Source: Pleodorina starrii (Eukaryota > Chlorophyta > Chlorophyceae > Chlamydomonadales > Volvocaceae). From it: 64,000 bases of DNA. A model generated the notes under the pieces. That model did no database searches. It had not been told where the DNA came from and was given only the letters and a program-made list of their open reading frames with translations. A program made the translations under genes and the position numbers. Positions within the stretch are counted from its first letter, which is position 1. The number at the start of each line of letters is the position of its first letter. Positions 33,191-52,049 of this stretch are shown here, one piece after another. The stretch covers positions 2,024,001 to 2,088,000 of the forward strand of contig BRXU01000013.1 in assembly GCA_030267565.1 (NCBI GenBank), read 5' to 3'.

Positions 33191-33998
33191 ATGGCCGGCG
33201 TGAACCCCGTCCTCGTGTTGTTCCTCCCCACGGCCTACATTCTGTTATCGACCTTTGTGATGGTGCAGCTTACGGCCATACTGATGCTGATAGGTCAGGC
33301 GGGCGTCAAGGTCAGGACTATGAAGCAGTTGGCGCCGATCGAGCCCGGTAAGCGTTAAGAGACCTGCAGGGCAACAACAGGCCCCGACGGCCAACTACTG
33401 CTTCAATTAAGCCACAAAATGTTATCTGTCGACGGTCCGCGCCGGTCGCCGCTGTCTGTATGCTGTTTTTTTACTGCCCGTGCCCGCCCTCAGTTGTGAC
33501 CGAGCTTGTGAACTACCTCACGCGCGTGTTCGGGCCGCTACACAAGTTCACCCCCCAGCCCACGCACGTTCTGCTGGTGAGGTTGGGGTTGGGTTGGAGG
33601 TCACGAGCTGCGATGGGCTCGGGCGCGGGTTGCTGTGTTGGCGGCGGGTGCACATCATGGGCAGCAGGGCTGTCGCCCATGGAGCCGGGTGAAGGCGGGC
33701 TGTCCTCTTATCTTAAGCCGCCTATGTTAACGTTGGGTGCGGATTGGTCACGCTCAACCCTTACTGCTTGATTGACTGGCCTGTGTGTGCGGTGCTCGCA
33801 CGGCTCCGGTGCGATCCTTCGGGCTTCGAGAGAAGCCGCAGGCTACAGCCCCCACATATGCGACGGTATGAAGTGAAGGGCCCTGCCGCCTGTGCTCCTG
33901 ACTTGGCGTATTGCTCGCATTGTCTCTTTTGTCTGCCTTGACGCCGGCAGGTGGCCGTGGTGGTGGCCCTGGTGGTCAACGGCCAACGTCGGAAGTAA
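33191..33998 (+). CDS. Small membrane protein with two hydrophobic segments (3 exons, 95 aa)
   Basis: I do not recognise this protein. Exons 33191-33347, 33494-33576 and 33951-33998 join in phase (GTAAGC and GTGAGG donors, CCTCAG and CGGCAG acceptors) and end in TAA. The protein has a long hydrophobic segment at about residues 6-34 (VLVLFLPTAYILLSTFVMV), a polar middle with VRTMKQLAPIEP and YLTRVFGPLHKF, a second hydrophobic segment at about 77-91 (VLLVAVVVALVVNG) and a basic end GQRRK. Both ends may therefore face the same side of a membrane. It is divergently paired with the UBE2W-type gene. Confidence 0.7.
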
Positions 33999-35567
33999 GG
34001 GAGCAGACCAACCCCGACGCCCCCCGAGCGCCACAAAATGGACGCGTTATGACGCTCAGCCCCTAGCGCCACCGCTGCCGCCGCTGAGACGGCGCATATC
34101 ACCGCTCAAGGAAACCACACTGCTCAGAAGCAAGTACCCCCAGCAGTAGTGCCGACGGCTCCTATAGTAGCTGGCGTGCAGAAACTGCGCCCATGCCGCG
34201 CCCCAAGCTGTTGGCAGAGGCGCATCGTTAGTCGGCTGGCCAAGGTGGTATTGCTTGAGAAGTCGAGGGCGGCGCATTGATGTTGGCATTGATGCAAGGC
34301 TCAGGAGCTCTAGCAGTTAGATGCCGGCTTTTGCATCGCCGTAGCACACATGGTTTACCTCCTACCTGTGCACATCAATTGACTACCTATAAATTTTGTA
34401 GATTTCGTCCGGAAATTTACTAGTTTAGACAAAGTTGGTAGTTTCTGGGCGCACCGTTTGGTGCAGCAACGGTGCTTCACATGCACGCACGCGGCACGGA
34501 GAGGCGGTGCTGGTGGTTGGGCGCATCTGGGTGCGGCAAGCTGGTTGGTTAGCAAATGTGGGTGCGAAGGGCTGCGCGAAGGGATCATAATACTGGAGGT
34601 CGGTGTGGTGGACGGTTGGATGTGGAGGAATGTGGAATGTAATCGGCATCGGCATGGGAGGAAGGACATTTGGCTGCCGTGGTCGGCTGGCGGGAGGGCA
34701 TGAAACAGGACCACACAGAGCGCCGTGGCGAGGAGAGGCCCTTCGAAATATAATCGTACAAGAATGTTCTATAGTCGTACACACGACACAGCAGCGCACC
34801 AAAACAGCACTCACGCGCTTCCGTGCCGTGCCAAAAACCCAGGGCAGCCCGCCGGCCATGCTCCTCCAAAATAAGTGTCAGGCTTGGCCACTTGCGACAA
34901 AACACGTGAACACCCCGGGTCTTACCATTCTCCAGACTGGCCAAAGCCAACTGACAACGTCCAACCGTCAAAAACCTTGGCTGCCAGGCCGCCAAACAGC
35001 CCTCGATTCCCTCGATCCCACACGCTCTCTCTGCCTCCCAGCGCAGAGCTGCAGTACAAACACAAACTGCGCCCGCCTGAATTACGGCGCCGCTGCCCTC
35101 ACAGCAGTCTTCACCATGGCGAGCGCCTGCGCTGCAGCATCCCGCCGGCGACCCCAACCCCCGCCAACACACATACACACAATCCAACCGTCCCCGCCGA
35201 GAACTCTTCCACAGCCCCACAGCCAAGTCATCCCCTCCGACACCATCATGCGCACCCTCAGCACCGCAAGCACGCCTCCCACTTGCTCCTTGCAGCAGCG
35301 CCCTGCACCCTGTCCCCCAAGCCGCGCCGGGCCGACCAAACGCATGCGTGCGAGCCTACCTCCTCCTCCTCCGTGTCCCTTCTGTACCACCTCTGCCCGG
35401 GCGGACCGCCGATGGACGGCCTCTGGCCACGCGCCCGCCCACCCGCCTGCTCTCCTGCCTGCTCTCCTGCTTGCCCACCTGCCTTTCACCCGTTGGGCTC
35501 TAGGCAGCATCAGTGGCGGCTCCAGCTGCATTACGGCGGCTCACGTGCACCGGCGGCACCCTGCGTC
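33999..35567. other. Convergent 3' region between the membrane protein and the LON-domain gene
   Basis: No coding exon could be supported. The plus-strand candidates at 34603-35658 overlap the last exon of the LON-domain gene in antisense and have no domain. I found no clear minus-strand TGTAA for the LON-domain gene in this stretch. Confidence 0.45.
34638..34642 (+). terminator. TGTAA poly(A) signal, candidate for the two-span membrane protein gene
   Basis: TGTAA about 640 nt after the stop at 33996-33998; position-based only. Confidence 0.35.
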
Positions 35568-38500
35568 TCACGCCTCCTTGGCCTTATCGTCCCCCGCGGA
35601 CGAGCCCGAGGAGGGGGAGGACATGGAGAGCGACTTGAGAGCCACGGTGGCGGAGTAGTAGCGGACCGTGTCGGACAGAATCTCCTGAAGGGTCAAGGGA
35701 GGGTTAAGAGACAGGCGGCGCGCCCGGGAAGGGGCAGAGGCGGGTCAACAGGGGCGGGCGCCACGCGGGCTGGGGCACCCGAGGGCACCGGCATCCGAAG
35801 GCAGCTTCTTCCAAATATGCGGGTGACCCGAATTCGAGCCCCCAGGCTACTCAGGGTACCCAGGGTGGATGGGACTGGAGGTTCGCAGTTGGGACATCGA
35901 AGTTGGAAGGGGTGCAGCGGCGGGGCGGGAACAGCGTGACGCGGCGTGCGGGATGCAGCAGTCGATGGCCGGTCGGCACCCCATGTCCCCGGGACGCCAG
36001 GCTTGCCACGCCTGTCCCTACCATCCGCAAACCCACATCCACCACCGCTACCCATCCCCACCCAACCCAACCCGACCAACCCCAACTCCAACCCACCTTT
36101 TCGCGGTTCAGGCGCTTCACGGTGCTCTCCTCCTCCAGCAACTGCGGACATCAGCAGCAGCAGGAAAAACACGGAATAGTGCGAACAGCTATGAGCTGGC
36201 GGTAAACTATTCGCCGCCGCAGCAGCAGCCGCAGCACACCGTTACGCAATGTGGGGCGTCAGCACTGCCGACTGCGTCCCCGCAGGACTGCCCGCAGCGG
36301 CGCGAACGACTCGACCCCTGTCTCCTCCAGCTCCCTGTCTCCCTCTTGGCCTCGCCAACCCCCGCTGCCTTGTCTCAGCCGCAGCCGGGGCTCCAGGGGG
36401 GCCACAGGACTGTGACCGGGCTGTGACCTCGCAAAGGCCTGCCTACCAGCTGAATATGGTTTCGGAGCCTGAGAGCGAGGCGCGAGGCACACGCCGCGGT
36501 CTTGGCCCCAGTCTTGGGCCACGCCCTTGGCACTGAGCGACCCGCCTTTGAAGGGGCTGGCCTCCCGCCCATTTCAGGCGCGAAGGTCGGGCGGGGCAGC
36601 TGCCGCGTGCCTTCCGCACCGCCCTTGGCGCCATTCCCATAGCCTCCCACTCCACTGCACCGGTTCCCGCCCCACCTTCCCCCCGACTTACGCTCTGTTG
36701 GAGGACCTTGATGTCCCCAAAGAACGACGCGATCCAGTACGACAGATCTCGCGGCCCCAGCCCCGCGAGCTCCTCCGGCTCCAGCTGTGGTACGGCAAAC
36801 AAGTACGGCGTCGTTGCAAGTCATTGGAGGGTCATTGCTGCATCGCTATCGAGTCAGGCCATTGGAGCGCCATTGCTGGCATCGCTGGCCAGTCGGGCAA
36901 ACATACCGAAACACGGCCCTTTCCCCGTCCTTCTCCCCCTGAAAAACACACACACGTGCTCCTCTTCTTCCCCTGAATCTCCCAAGCAGATGCACCCACT
37001 GAACCCAAACACACACACACACACACACACCCGGTTGGCCCACCTGGTCCTCCGACGCCTCCAGGTTGTTCAGTTTCACGTTGAGTCGGATGGTGGAGCG
37101 GAGCAGGTCAGCCACCTCCTTGGCGAGTACCACCACCTGCGGCCAGGGAGCAGAAAATGGAACCCCATCGGAAGTTGGCGGAGGAGGGGCGGGGGAGGGA
37201 CAGCAGAGCGCGCGCTCTCAAGCGGCAGCAGAGAGGGGGGCGGGGACCAGGGAGGGGCAAGAGGGCCTCAGAGGGCGGAGGGCAGCAGGTGCGGTCGGGA
37301 ACGACGTCCTCCTGCACGCCCTCCTTGCACGCAGCGGCCTGTCCCCCCTCCCCCGACGCACCTCCTCGCCCTCCGCCTCGTCCTCTTCAAGCTCCTCCAC
37401 CTCCGCAATCATGATGGGGCGCTCCTTCACGATGGACAGCACGCGGAAGCGCTCGCGGCCCTTGGTGGTGATGAAGATGCGGCCGTCCTGGGGCGGGCAG
37501 GGACAGGAGGACCAAGTCGGAGTGGATTAGGAAAAAGGAAAGCACCGCGGTGGGGACCGGAGGGAAGTCCGGAAGGGAGATGGCGAGGATGGCGTGGCGG
37601 AGGACGAGGAGGGGTGAAGTACCGCGGGGCGGGCGTCGTGTGTTGAGCCGAGTGCCGGGTAAAACCCACCCTACCCAGCGACACAATGACCCACCCGCCC
37701 ACCCACCCAGCGACCCACGGGTCCACTCGACCTGCGCAACACAACGCGCATCGACCCACGGACCATCTCCGCGCCAGCCCACAGGCCCCGCATCCGCACC
37801 GACCCACCAGCAGACGCGTGCAGACGAAGTGCAGCGCCTTCGCTGTGGTCCAAACCGACTGACCCACCGACCCATGTATTGAATCCACACACCCGCTGAC
37901 CCACCCACCTACCGACGCAGCTGGCCAACAACCCATCGACCAGCGCTTGCCCGCCTGCCGACCCGCCGGCCCATCGACCCCCACCCCACCCGCACACGCG
38001 CCTAGCCCAGCTACGCCTAGCCCAGCTACGGTCCGACTGACCGACCCATCTGCCGACGCTTACCGACCCACCGACCCGCAGCTACCCGCAGCTGCCCGCC
38101 CACCGACCCACCGACCCACCTGCACATGTGCAAAGTCCACCACTTCCAAGACGGTGCCCACAGAGGCCATCCGAGAGGCTCCACTGGGGTCAGGCCGCCC
38201 GTCCACGTAACACATGCCGAAGCGCCGCGAGCCGCAGAAGGGCGACTCCGTCTGCACCAGATCCTGCTCGACACTGCGAGTGACGCGAAGGGGACGCGGA
38301 TATGGGCGGGTGCGCGGGCGGATCGGTGGGCGGGTGAGAGGCAGGCGTGGGCCACGGCCACGGCCGTGGCCGGGGGGAGGCTGCGGCCAAGATCAGTCGA
38401 GGCCGGCAAGACAAGGCGCGGCGCCGCAAACTGTAGGGCCGTAGTCGGTGCTGCAATCTCGGCGTAGCAGTGGGGGCGGCTGCGATGGCTGCCCGCGCCT

Positions 38501-39262
38501 TAGAACGCTGTGACAGCTCTAGGTGGGACCAGATCTGGGGAGGCGGGATGGGGGGTGCCCTGCGTGTGTGTCTGGCCCGCTGGAGTACCCCTCACGGAAC
38601 TGACGGGGAGGCGCATTGCAATTGCGCGTGCGTTACTTCGCACGCGTGTGCGCTTGCGCTTGCGGTTGCATGATGGTGGGTGCGCCTGGAGGCACGGCCT
38701 GGGGACACTGGGCTTGTCTGAAAATGCGCGCGGGGAACTGGATGGGTGCCCGTGGAAATACGGGCGCGTTACGAAGGTAACCCAGGACGCCGACAAGGTC
38801 CGAAGACAGGCTCCGAGGGCTAACGACATATGCCTCCACCGCTATAACAAGTCCAGGTCGAGCGATGGCGAGCACCAGACCGCCAGCCCCTGTCCAAGGC
38901 ATGCTGACCACTCACCCTGCCTCGCCAGCCAAGATGGTGTTGAACAGTACGCGATACCTACATATGCACACGGCATATCTCCCTGATCACGGTGTGTCGG
39001 GGCCAGCATAAAAGCTTGCTGAGCGACAGCGGTTTGGTCATCAGCTACGACCGCGAGTCCCCTACCGTGCCTCGAAAATCATCAAAGGAACGGTCGCGGA
39101 TGGCAACGCAACCACGTTCAATGGGAAGATAGGCAGCTGCTTTCGCGTGCCCGCCTTAGCCACACATTCTACACGGCGATGCCGCGACAAGCGCGTAGGA
39201 AGAACATTACGACTAGTCCTAGGCCCTGCGCACGAGAATGCGGTCTTCGAAGCGAACGCCAT
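35568..39262 (-). CDS. LON substrate-binding domain protein, probably plastid-targeted (8 exons, 288 aa)
   Basis: Stand-alone N-terminal (substrate-binding) domain of the LON protease family, without ATPase or protease parts. Exons in transcript order: 39262-39066, 38957-38916, 38273-38120, 37487-37362, 37136-37044, 36784-36692, 36141-36097, 35684-35568; all phases close to 867 nt. The first 40 residues are Ser/Arg/Ala-rich with no acidic residue before position 32, like a plastid transit peptide. The domain starts at about residue 43 with LPIFPLNVVALPSATVPLMI, then FEARYRVLFNTIL, RRFGMCYVDG, SVGTVLEVVDF, and DGRIFITTKGRERFRVLS. An acidic run EELEEDEAEGEE follows, then a helical part. Plant relatives of this type are plastid proteins of uncertain role; that part is family knowledge. 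Confidence 0.88.
37488..38119. repeat. LON-domain gene intron crowded with GACCCACC / CCGACCCA units
   Basis: Between about 37680 and 38119 the intron has many loose copies of CGACCCACCGACCCA, including a full palindrome GACCCACGGGTC at 37712-37723. The spacing is irregular, so this is a motif-rich intron, not a clean tandem array. Confidence 0.7.
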
Positions 39263-41185
39263 GGCTGTTTTCTGCGGTAGTGCGCGGTCAAGTTGCTTTA
39301 GACCAGCATCGCTATACGAGGGTTTGGCGTAAGTATATGCGCTATGGTGTATAATATCTGCGATACAAGCAAAAATTAAATGTATTGCTGAACGGCACGA
39401 GCAGCGGTATCAGGCGTGTCTGGGGCGCTACTTCGTGCAAGCGTTTCGTCGCCAGTGAAGTGATCCATTGCCCGACCCCGTGCTTCAGTGCTTCGCAATT
39501 CCATAAGCAAGCAAGACGTTCTTTTATTTGGCGCCCTCTCGTACTCGAGGTCTTCCAGTTTGCAAGCAGCGGAGGAACGTGTCCCAAGGGACAGCGGCTT
39601 AAGGGCAGCCCTGGGCTGTGCAGGCGTCCTCGATTTGCAACGGTACTCGAGGAGCATAGTTTGGTAAATCGAAAAACTTCGGCGATTCGATCATAAGAGC
39701 CCTCCATCCTGAAGCCCCGCTCTCCACAGGGATCCGCATCTGATCAGAGTCCAAGATTGGGGCTCGGGGTCAAAGGACGCCCAAACAACAGAACCCTCGC
39801 CGGAACCAGCCACTCATAATGCTTGTTGCTTGTACATGCAAAAGTTACACGTGTAAGATACTACCAATTGCCGTGTGGGCAGCAGCGTTCGCCCTCCAGG
39901 TTAGTTTAGGGGAGGCTCTCCTGCTGCTGCTGCTGACCAGATTCCAATCACAACCGCTTAATGATGCTTCTGTATCGTTGGCGTGGACTGCATCGCCGGG
40001 GTTTACGGACGGCATCACGGCACCACTGTACGGACATGACACAGACCGCGATTCTGGGCCGGGACCTCCACGTGTGTGTTGCGAAGGTCGTACGAACATC
40101 GGCCCACAGAACCAGCAGCCTGCGGTATCCGCATCCATAAGGCCCCCAAAGACACCCCTCCAACCTCCGTGCCTGCGCGCTGCACCCCCACTCAAGCGCG
40201 GCTTATCCACAGCCTGCAGCCATTCATCCACATTTGCAAAGCGGATGCCCGTCCAGCCAGAGACGAAGGCTGCGCTGTGCCTCGGCTTGTTGGGGGCCGA
40301 GGCACAGCGGCAGCGGCAGCGGCCGCCGTCGGTCGCCCCGCCCGCGCACCTCGCGCGAACGTGCAAACGTCGCCGACCCACAGATCAGACATCACACGCG
40401 CGAACGTGTGCTCCAGGGTGATCGCACGTGACCTCGAGTCGAGTACGACTCAGAAAGTACGGTGTGCATGCAGGCGCTTCGGAACAACAGTACGGTGCAC
40501 GGCATACGGCATAACAAGGCTGCGAAAGCCCGGAAAAGCGATACACACCCAGGCACAGCCGGCTGGATTCGCCTGCCAGAACCAACACGCCCAGCACACG
40601 AAGACGATAACAACTCGCGCCGCGCGATTCTCAGATCAAGACAAGGTTGGCTTCGAGGGTTGGCGAGAAGCTGAATGCTGGGATGGTATTAGCAGCGGCG
40701 CGCTCGCAGTAAGCACGCCATCTAATCTGCAGTGCTTTCGCTGAAACGTCCGCGGCGCGGCGCGGCGGCCCCGAAACCCAACCCTGTCAAAGCCGCCAAC
40801 GTACGCACCGAAACACGTGACGCACCAAGGACGTGTCGCCGCCTCTCGAATACGGTACTCCTCTTCCACTTCCATCGTTGGGCGTGAACCGTCCGCACAC
40901 AAACGCAGGGATCTGGGAGATAGAGAGAGGAAACGTCGCATACCTACCTTCCCCACACATACCTACCAAGTATAAACCGCAGCAGCACTCCTGCCAGCAT
41001 TACCGGCATTAACCACACACACACACATGCGCACGCATAAGCCCACCCTCCCGCAAACCTGCATGCCTCCCCAAGTACGGCACACAATACAGCAGGCCCT
41101 TCTTCCATCCCCCAACCCATCCTGCCGCCCAAAAAGCACCTTAACTTACCCCCAACCATACCTTCCCGAACCTCCCGAACTTCTA
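39263..41185. other. Intergenic region upstream of the LON-domain gene and 3' of the mannanase
   Basis: This contains the promoter of the LON-domain gene (right of 39262) and the 3' UTR of the mannanase (left of 41186). A minus-strand TGTAA lies at 39845-39849. No convincing gene was seen; a plus-strand frame at 39819-40421 lacks an ATG start and any domain. Confidence 0.45.
39845..39849 (-). terminator. TGTAA poly(A) signal (minus strand), candidate for the mannanase gene
   Basis: TTACA on the plus strand, about 1.3 kb after the mannanase stop. It is the only clear one I found between the two genes. Confidence 0.3.
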
Positions 41186-47513
<6,328 letters not shown>

Positions 47514-48350
47514 TTCACCCTCGCGCGCTGCGCCGGAAGCGCCTTCCAAACCGATCAAGTCAAGGTTGGCAACTTGGCTCAGTAACTTGGCTTGCCGCAG
47601 CGGCAGCGCCTGCGAAATTTGCCCCAGCCGCCTGCCAAAGTGCGAGCGCCTGAGGATCTAATAAATGATCAGGCTTAAGAATATAAGTTGACTCTTAAGG
47701 CACTCCGTCCGTGGCAAAATCGGCTAGGGTCCGGAAGCTCAGCGTAAGAAAGACCCCGCGCGGGGCGTCGGGGGTGTAGAGCTGCAGCAAAGAGGAATGG
47801 GCGTGCGAGCTGCTGAAGCAGGTTGCCAATTTGTGTCCGTACGAGTTGTTTTGGAGCACAGAGAGCGCGAGGGGGGGCCAAATTTTGCAATTTGCATGGG
47901 AGGACTCCCATGCGCGCGAAGCGGACGAATCCTGACGAATGGAACCTTGCGGCTCGACGCCACCGGGAGTCATCCCTTTCCGGCAACATCTAAACCACGA
48001 AAGGCAAAGATATGCATTTATCATAATCCATAGCATCGATAAGCCAGTTCCAAAGCGCAGGGTAAGCTCCGCGCGCAAAATAAGCCCTAACTGTCCGAGG
48101 CGCTGAGTCATCGCCTGCGGAAGCGTCGTCGCGTCATCTTGGAACAGATCATGTCCTCTCAGAGCGATGCAGTAATTGAAGTGCAATAGAGCAACAACCG
48201 CTCAGCCACAATTTCAAGGAATCGCAGTTACAGCCCTCCTGTCCACCGCTGCAAGATTCCGGCAGGTTCGGCAAATTGCGGCGATACATTTCAACTATAT
48301 TCGCTCTTTTGATCCTTTCCTGACGCCCTTGCCATCCCGCTTCTGGTCGA
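47514..48350. promoter_or_regulatory. Divergent upstream region of the mannanase and the 48351 gene
   Basis: 837 bp between two opposite start codons, less GC-rich than the genes. It must contain both promoters. No TATA box is obvious. A 163-codon minus-strand frame at 47695-48186 is present but lacks support. Confidence 0.4.
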
Positions 48351-51300
48351 ATGGAACCCGGCCGCGACGCTGCGTGGCGCTCCGTGCCACTCGAGCCAAG
48401 GGCCTTGCCCAGCCAGGCCCAGGACCAAGCCCAAGCTCAAGCGGCAGAGGCCCATTCTCCTAATCCAATCCAGACCCAGATGCCGATTCAGACGCAGAAC
48501 CAGACCCAGATCCATGCAGAGGAGTATCAGACAGCCGAAGGCACGGCCACCAAAGCCGCAGCTCTGGGTGGCGCAATCCGCGATCGAGAGCTTGGCAAGC
48601 AGGGCCACGGCGACGCGATCGCTTCGGGAGGCGCGGGGCGTGAGGCTATCCAAGGGTTTGCAGCGGACCGCATTCCGGCACCGCCGGAGGGTGAGGCCGT
48701 GGACTTCAGGTCAGTAGGGGCCGCGGCCGCCGCCGCCGCCACTACCATCGCCGCCGCCGCCGCTCCTCGACAGGCGAACCGGAGAGCGGATTTGCTCGGG
48801 GGTCATTTCGCAGAATCGGTTGACGTGCAGATCCTAGGAAGAACATTACTGCTTTGAGAGTGTTATCGGCAGCCCACCGGCGCAAAGATGCAGGTTACTA
48901 ATCGTGTCCTGGCGTGTCGTACTGCATGTTGGCCCGCCCTCCACGGATTGGGCGTCGGCTGTGGCAGTGCCAGGTGTGTTATGCAACGACGATCCTTTTG
49001 GGTTCACTGCAAAACGTTTTTGTTGTCAGGTGATTATTTTGTGCGTGCGGTGTCGTACATGTATAGCGCTGCGAGTGTTGCTCATACTGCCCATCGCGCG
49101 CGCTACCTCGCGCTATGCTCTTCCCTCGCCTTGTCCTCGCAGGTCCGTCGCTCCATCGTTTGTGGCAAAGGGTATGGCTCCACGCCCTGTTTCGGATCGA
49201 GCACTCATGGAGGGAGACGTGATCAGCATGCCCCGCAAGCGCGGATGAGCGCGCGGCCGGATCGCCGACCACAGGGCTGGCTCGGTCGATGCGAAGAGCA
49301 AGCCTGTTTTGCGAAGCGGCTCCCAGGCGGGGTTGTACCCTCGCATGAGGTGTCTTCGTAATGGCGCCCACAACAAATTAAAAAGGGTGTCTTGAGCCCG
49401 CTGAGTTTTAGACACAGGCATGTTTACTAGTTTGTGTGCAGGAAAATGTTCGATGCGTTCTCGTAACGTACGTGCGGGTTACCAGGTGTCCTGCGTGGCC
49501 TGGTGACAGCTGCCCAATGAATCCGGCAGAGGACAGACAAGATATTTCAGGTAACGAAAGGGCATCATGGTGTAGATAATTATGCGACAGGGCATCATGA
49601 TGTCAATGAACATGAACGTTGCGATGCTCGTTCGCTTCATGTGCGGTTTTTTGAGTGCAAATTTGCAGTTGCCACCGTTGCTGCTTACGAATACATCTTG
49701 GAACAGCCATGACTGAAGGTAACCACGACTGAAACTATTTTGAACAATCTGGTTGGTGAACATATCGACTGGCCTCACGGCCTTGTTATGTACGCCGTTA
49801 GGATGATCACATGGGCCTGCCGCCACGTATGCTTTGACCGGTTTCAGTTTCCAGGTGCTGGCCCCACAGCCTTACGTGCCTCTGTGAACTGTGACTCTTG
49901 CGTCGGCGATATCGATGAGTGGTTAGGTTGGTGCATTAATCAATCGTACCCCGAGTTGGAAGGAATGGAGTGGACAATGCACGGACGCGTACGGACGACC
50001 AACTCAAGGAACAAACGTCCTTGGCACTGGATTATGGCTTCGAGGCATGATTCATAAATGAACACCGTCGTCGACACTGCAACTGGCAATTAAAAAGCGC
50101 TGTACAACTCCTGCAGGACCCAATCCACGTGCGCTAGATTCTTCTCACATCATCTTTAATGATGTTAGTCTGGCTTGATGGGGCCAGTGCAGCCAGATTT
50201 GCTTTATCCGCAAGACAAACTTTAATCCTGCTGCAACCTGTCGCGTCTGTCACGCCGGCAACGCTTTCTTGCCAACGCGGCCACCCCCCCGCAAAGTAGC
50301 CAGACATTTCATCTTCTTGGTGTTAATAATATCAGGACTTAGGGTGTTCAGACTGTAAACGGGAGGCACATGAGCATGGACCCGCCGTCAGGTCCTCCTC
50401 GCAGCGGCGAAGATCTTTCTCGCGCCTTTCGGTAAATTTGCAAACTGAGTTCTTTCATACAAAATACTGCCCCATGGCGCTGAGAGTCAACGCGTTCTAT
50501 GCACAGGAACTTGCCGCCTGGGACGTTGTCCGGCCTGGATGCGCTTTGTGACCACAACTATTGGCTATCAGTTATGAGGCAGGCAGAAATTGAAATCAGC
50601 AATGTGGACATCTTTCGCTTCAGGTTAGGCGTCGCTTCTTATTCGTCCCCAACTGTTGCCGCGCATCGGGTGCCCATACCGTCGCTGCTTCCTGGCACTT
50701 CGACAACGTTCAGCTAGTGCTGAAGCAAGTTCAACATAAACAAAGTCAGCGCTGAGGCTCGCTCTCCATTCATCGCGGCAGTTGGTTTTGCTAGCCTGCG
50801 GCAGCCACACGCGCTATGGGTGTGGCGCCCTGTGTGCACGGATGCCGCAGGGAGGCCATGAATACCAATGGATAAACTTACCCCAGCCGTTCTGTCGGCA
50901 CACCGCCAGCGGCTCATCCATGGCGGCGTCTGCTTCCTTGGCTTCCAAACTCCCAACCTCGCAGGTTTTCCGAGATCAGCAAGAGTGCATCCAACCGCCT
51001 GGCGTTCCTGGCTGGTAGCGGCGAGTACGGCAGCTTCAATCTGCGCTACCTCATCCAGCAGCTGGTCGAGCAATGCGCAGGTGCGTGGACGGCGGCCCGT
51101 GTGCTGGGGCCGGGGCGGACGCACGACCCTGCAACGGCTCACACCTTCAGCGTGTGGAGCGCGCGTTAGTAACAATCCTGTTCGCTGGAGCAGCGCAGCC
51201 TGCGTCAAATTTACTGTCCTTCACGCAGCGGTTGGGGTATGGGTGCCGTCGAGGCACCTACCCCTGGGCACCCAGGCATACCTTCGTAGGGTGGAGCAGC

Positions 51301-52049
51301 ATCAGCTGCTGCTTCTGCTGCTGCAGGGTGCACGTAGCTTGCTGTGTGAAGTCCTGACGCGCCTCTCTGTTTCTCACCCAAATCGGGCACTTCTGTTGTC
51401 TCGGTCTCCTGATGCCCAGACATGCACAAGTACACGCGCAAGCTGGAGAAGTACGTGGTGAAGCTGCAGCGCCAGGTGGAGGATCTGGAGGTGAGGTCCC
51501 GTACAGTGCCCTTGCCGTACAGTGCCGTGCCGGCACGGGCTTTGACACATGTGCATCGCCAAGTCACACCACTGGTTCAGTACAAATGCACACGACGGAC
51601 AGAACCACGCCAAACGCCTTGCATGCACACTGCAACCCAACATCCTCCGTGCCTCCCCCCGCGCCCCCCTTCCCCCGCCTCCTCCTCCTCCGCCTCCTCC
51701 TCCTCCTCCGCCCCCTCCTCAGGCGGAGCAGAGGCAGCGCGATCGCGAGCAACCACCACAACAGCTGCAACAACAACTGCCACCGCAGCAGCAGCAGCTT
51801 CACGGCAGCGGCGGCGGCGGCTCGGGCACCAGCGGCAGCGGCCCCAGCGCTGGCGGCGGCAAGGGCGGCGCAGCGCACCAACACCCCAGCGCCTACCCGC
51901 ACGCACGGCCGCAGCTCGGGGGCATGTTGGCCCCTCCGGGCCCGGTGGCCGGACAGCCGATGGGCGGCAGCAAACGCGCCCGGTCGCCTCCGCCGGGCAG
52001 CGTCGAGGCTGCGGGTTCGTCGCTAGCTGCGGAGCAGGACGACGAGTAA
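48351..52049 (+). CDS. Unrecognised Gln-rich protein with a short coiled coil (5 exons, 329 aa)
   Basis: I do not recognise this protein. Exons 48351-48709, 50507-50623, 50965-51080, 51420-51490 and 51723-52049 join with matching phases (2, 2, 1, 0) and standard borders (CAG/GTCAGT, CAG/GTTAGG, CAG/GTGCGT, GAG/GTGAGG) to one frame ending in TAA. The N-terminal 120 residues are Gln/Ala-rich. The centre is well ordered: SGLDALCDHNYWLSVMRQAE, then FSEISKSASNRLAFLAGSGE, and LRYLIQQLVEQCADMHKYTR. It leads into a coiled coil KLEKYVVKLQRQVEDLEAEQ at about 203-225. The C-terminus is Gln/Gly/Pro-rich with a possible nuclear-localisation stretch SKRARSPPP and an acidic end. A nuclear regulatory role is only a guess. 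Intron 1 is 1.8 kb. Confidence 0.65.
48990..49018. repeat. Dispersed 29-bp element, copy 2
   Basis: It begins GATCCTTTTGGGTTCACTGC and continues AAAACGTTT. This copy lies in intron 1 of the 48351 gene. A weaker partial match (GGTTCACAGCAAAAGGTTT) occurs near 1621. Confidence 0.6.

Noticed and set aside
35820..35870. Possible tRNA T-loop (TTCGAGCC)
   Set aside because: No acceptor stem, D arm or anticodon arm can be folded around it.
39819..40421. 200-codon plus-strand frame with a hydrophobic start
   Set aside because: It begins at TTG, has no domain, and lies in the intergenic region next to a minus-strand poly(A) motif.
47695..48186. 163-codon minus-strand frame starting with ATG
   Set aside because: It lies in the divergent promoter region, has no recognisable motif and has overlapping open frames; kept only as a weak possibility.
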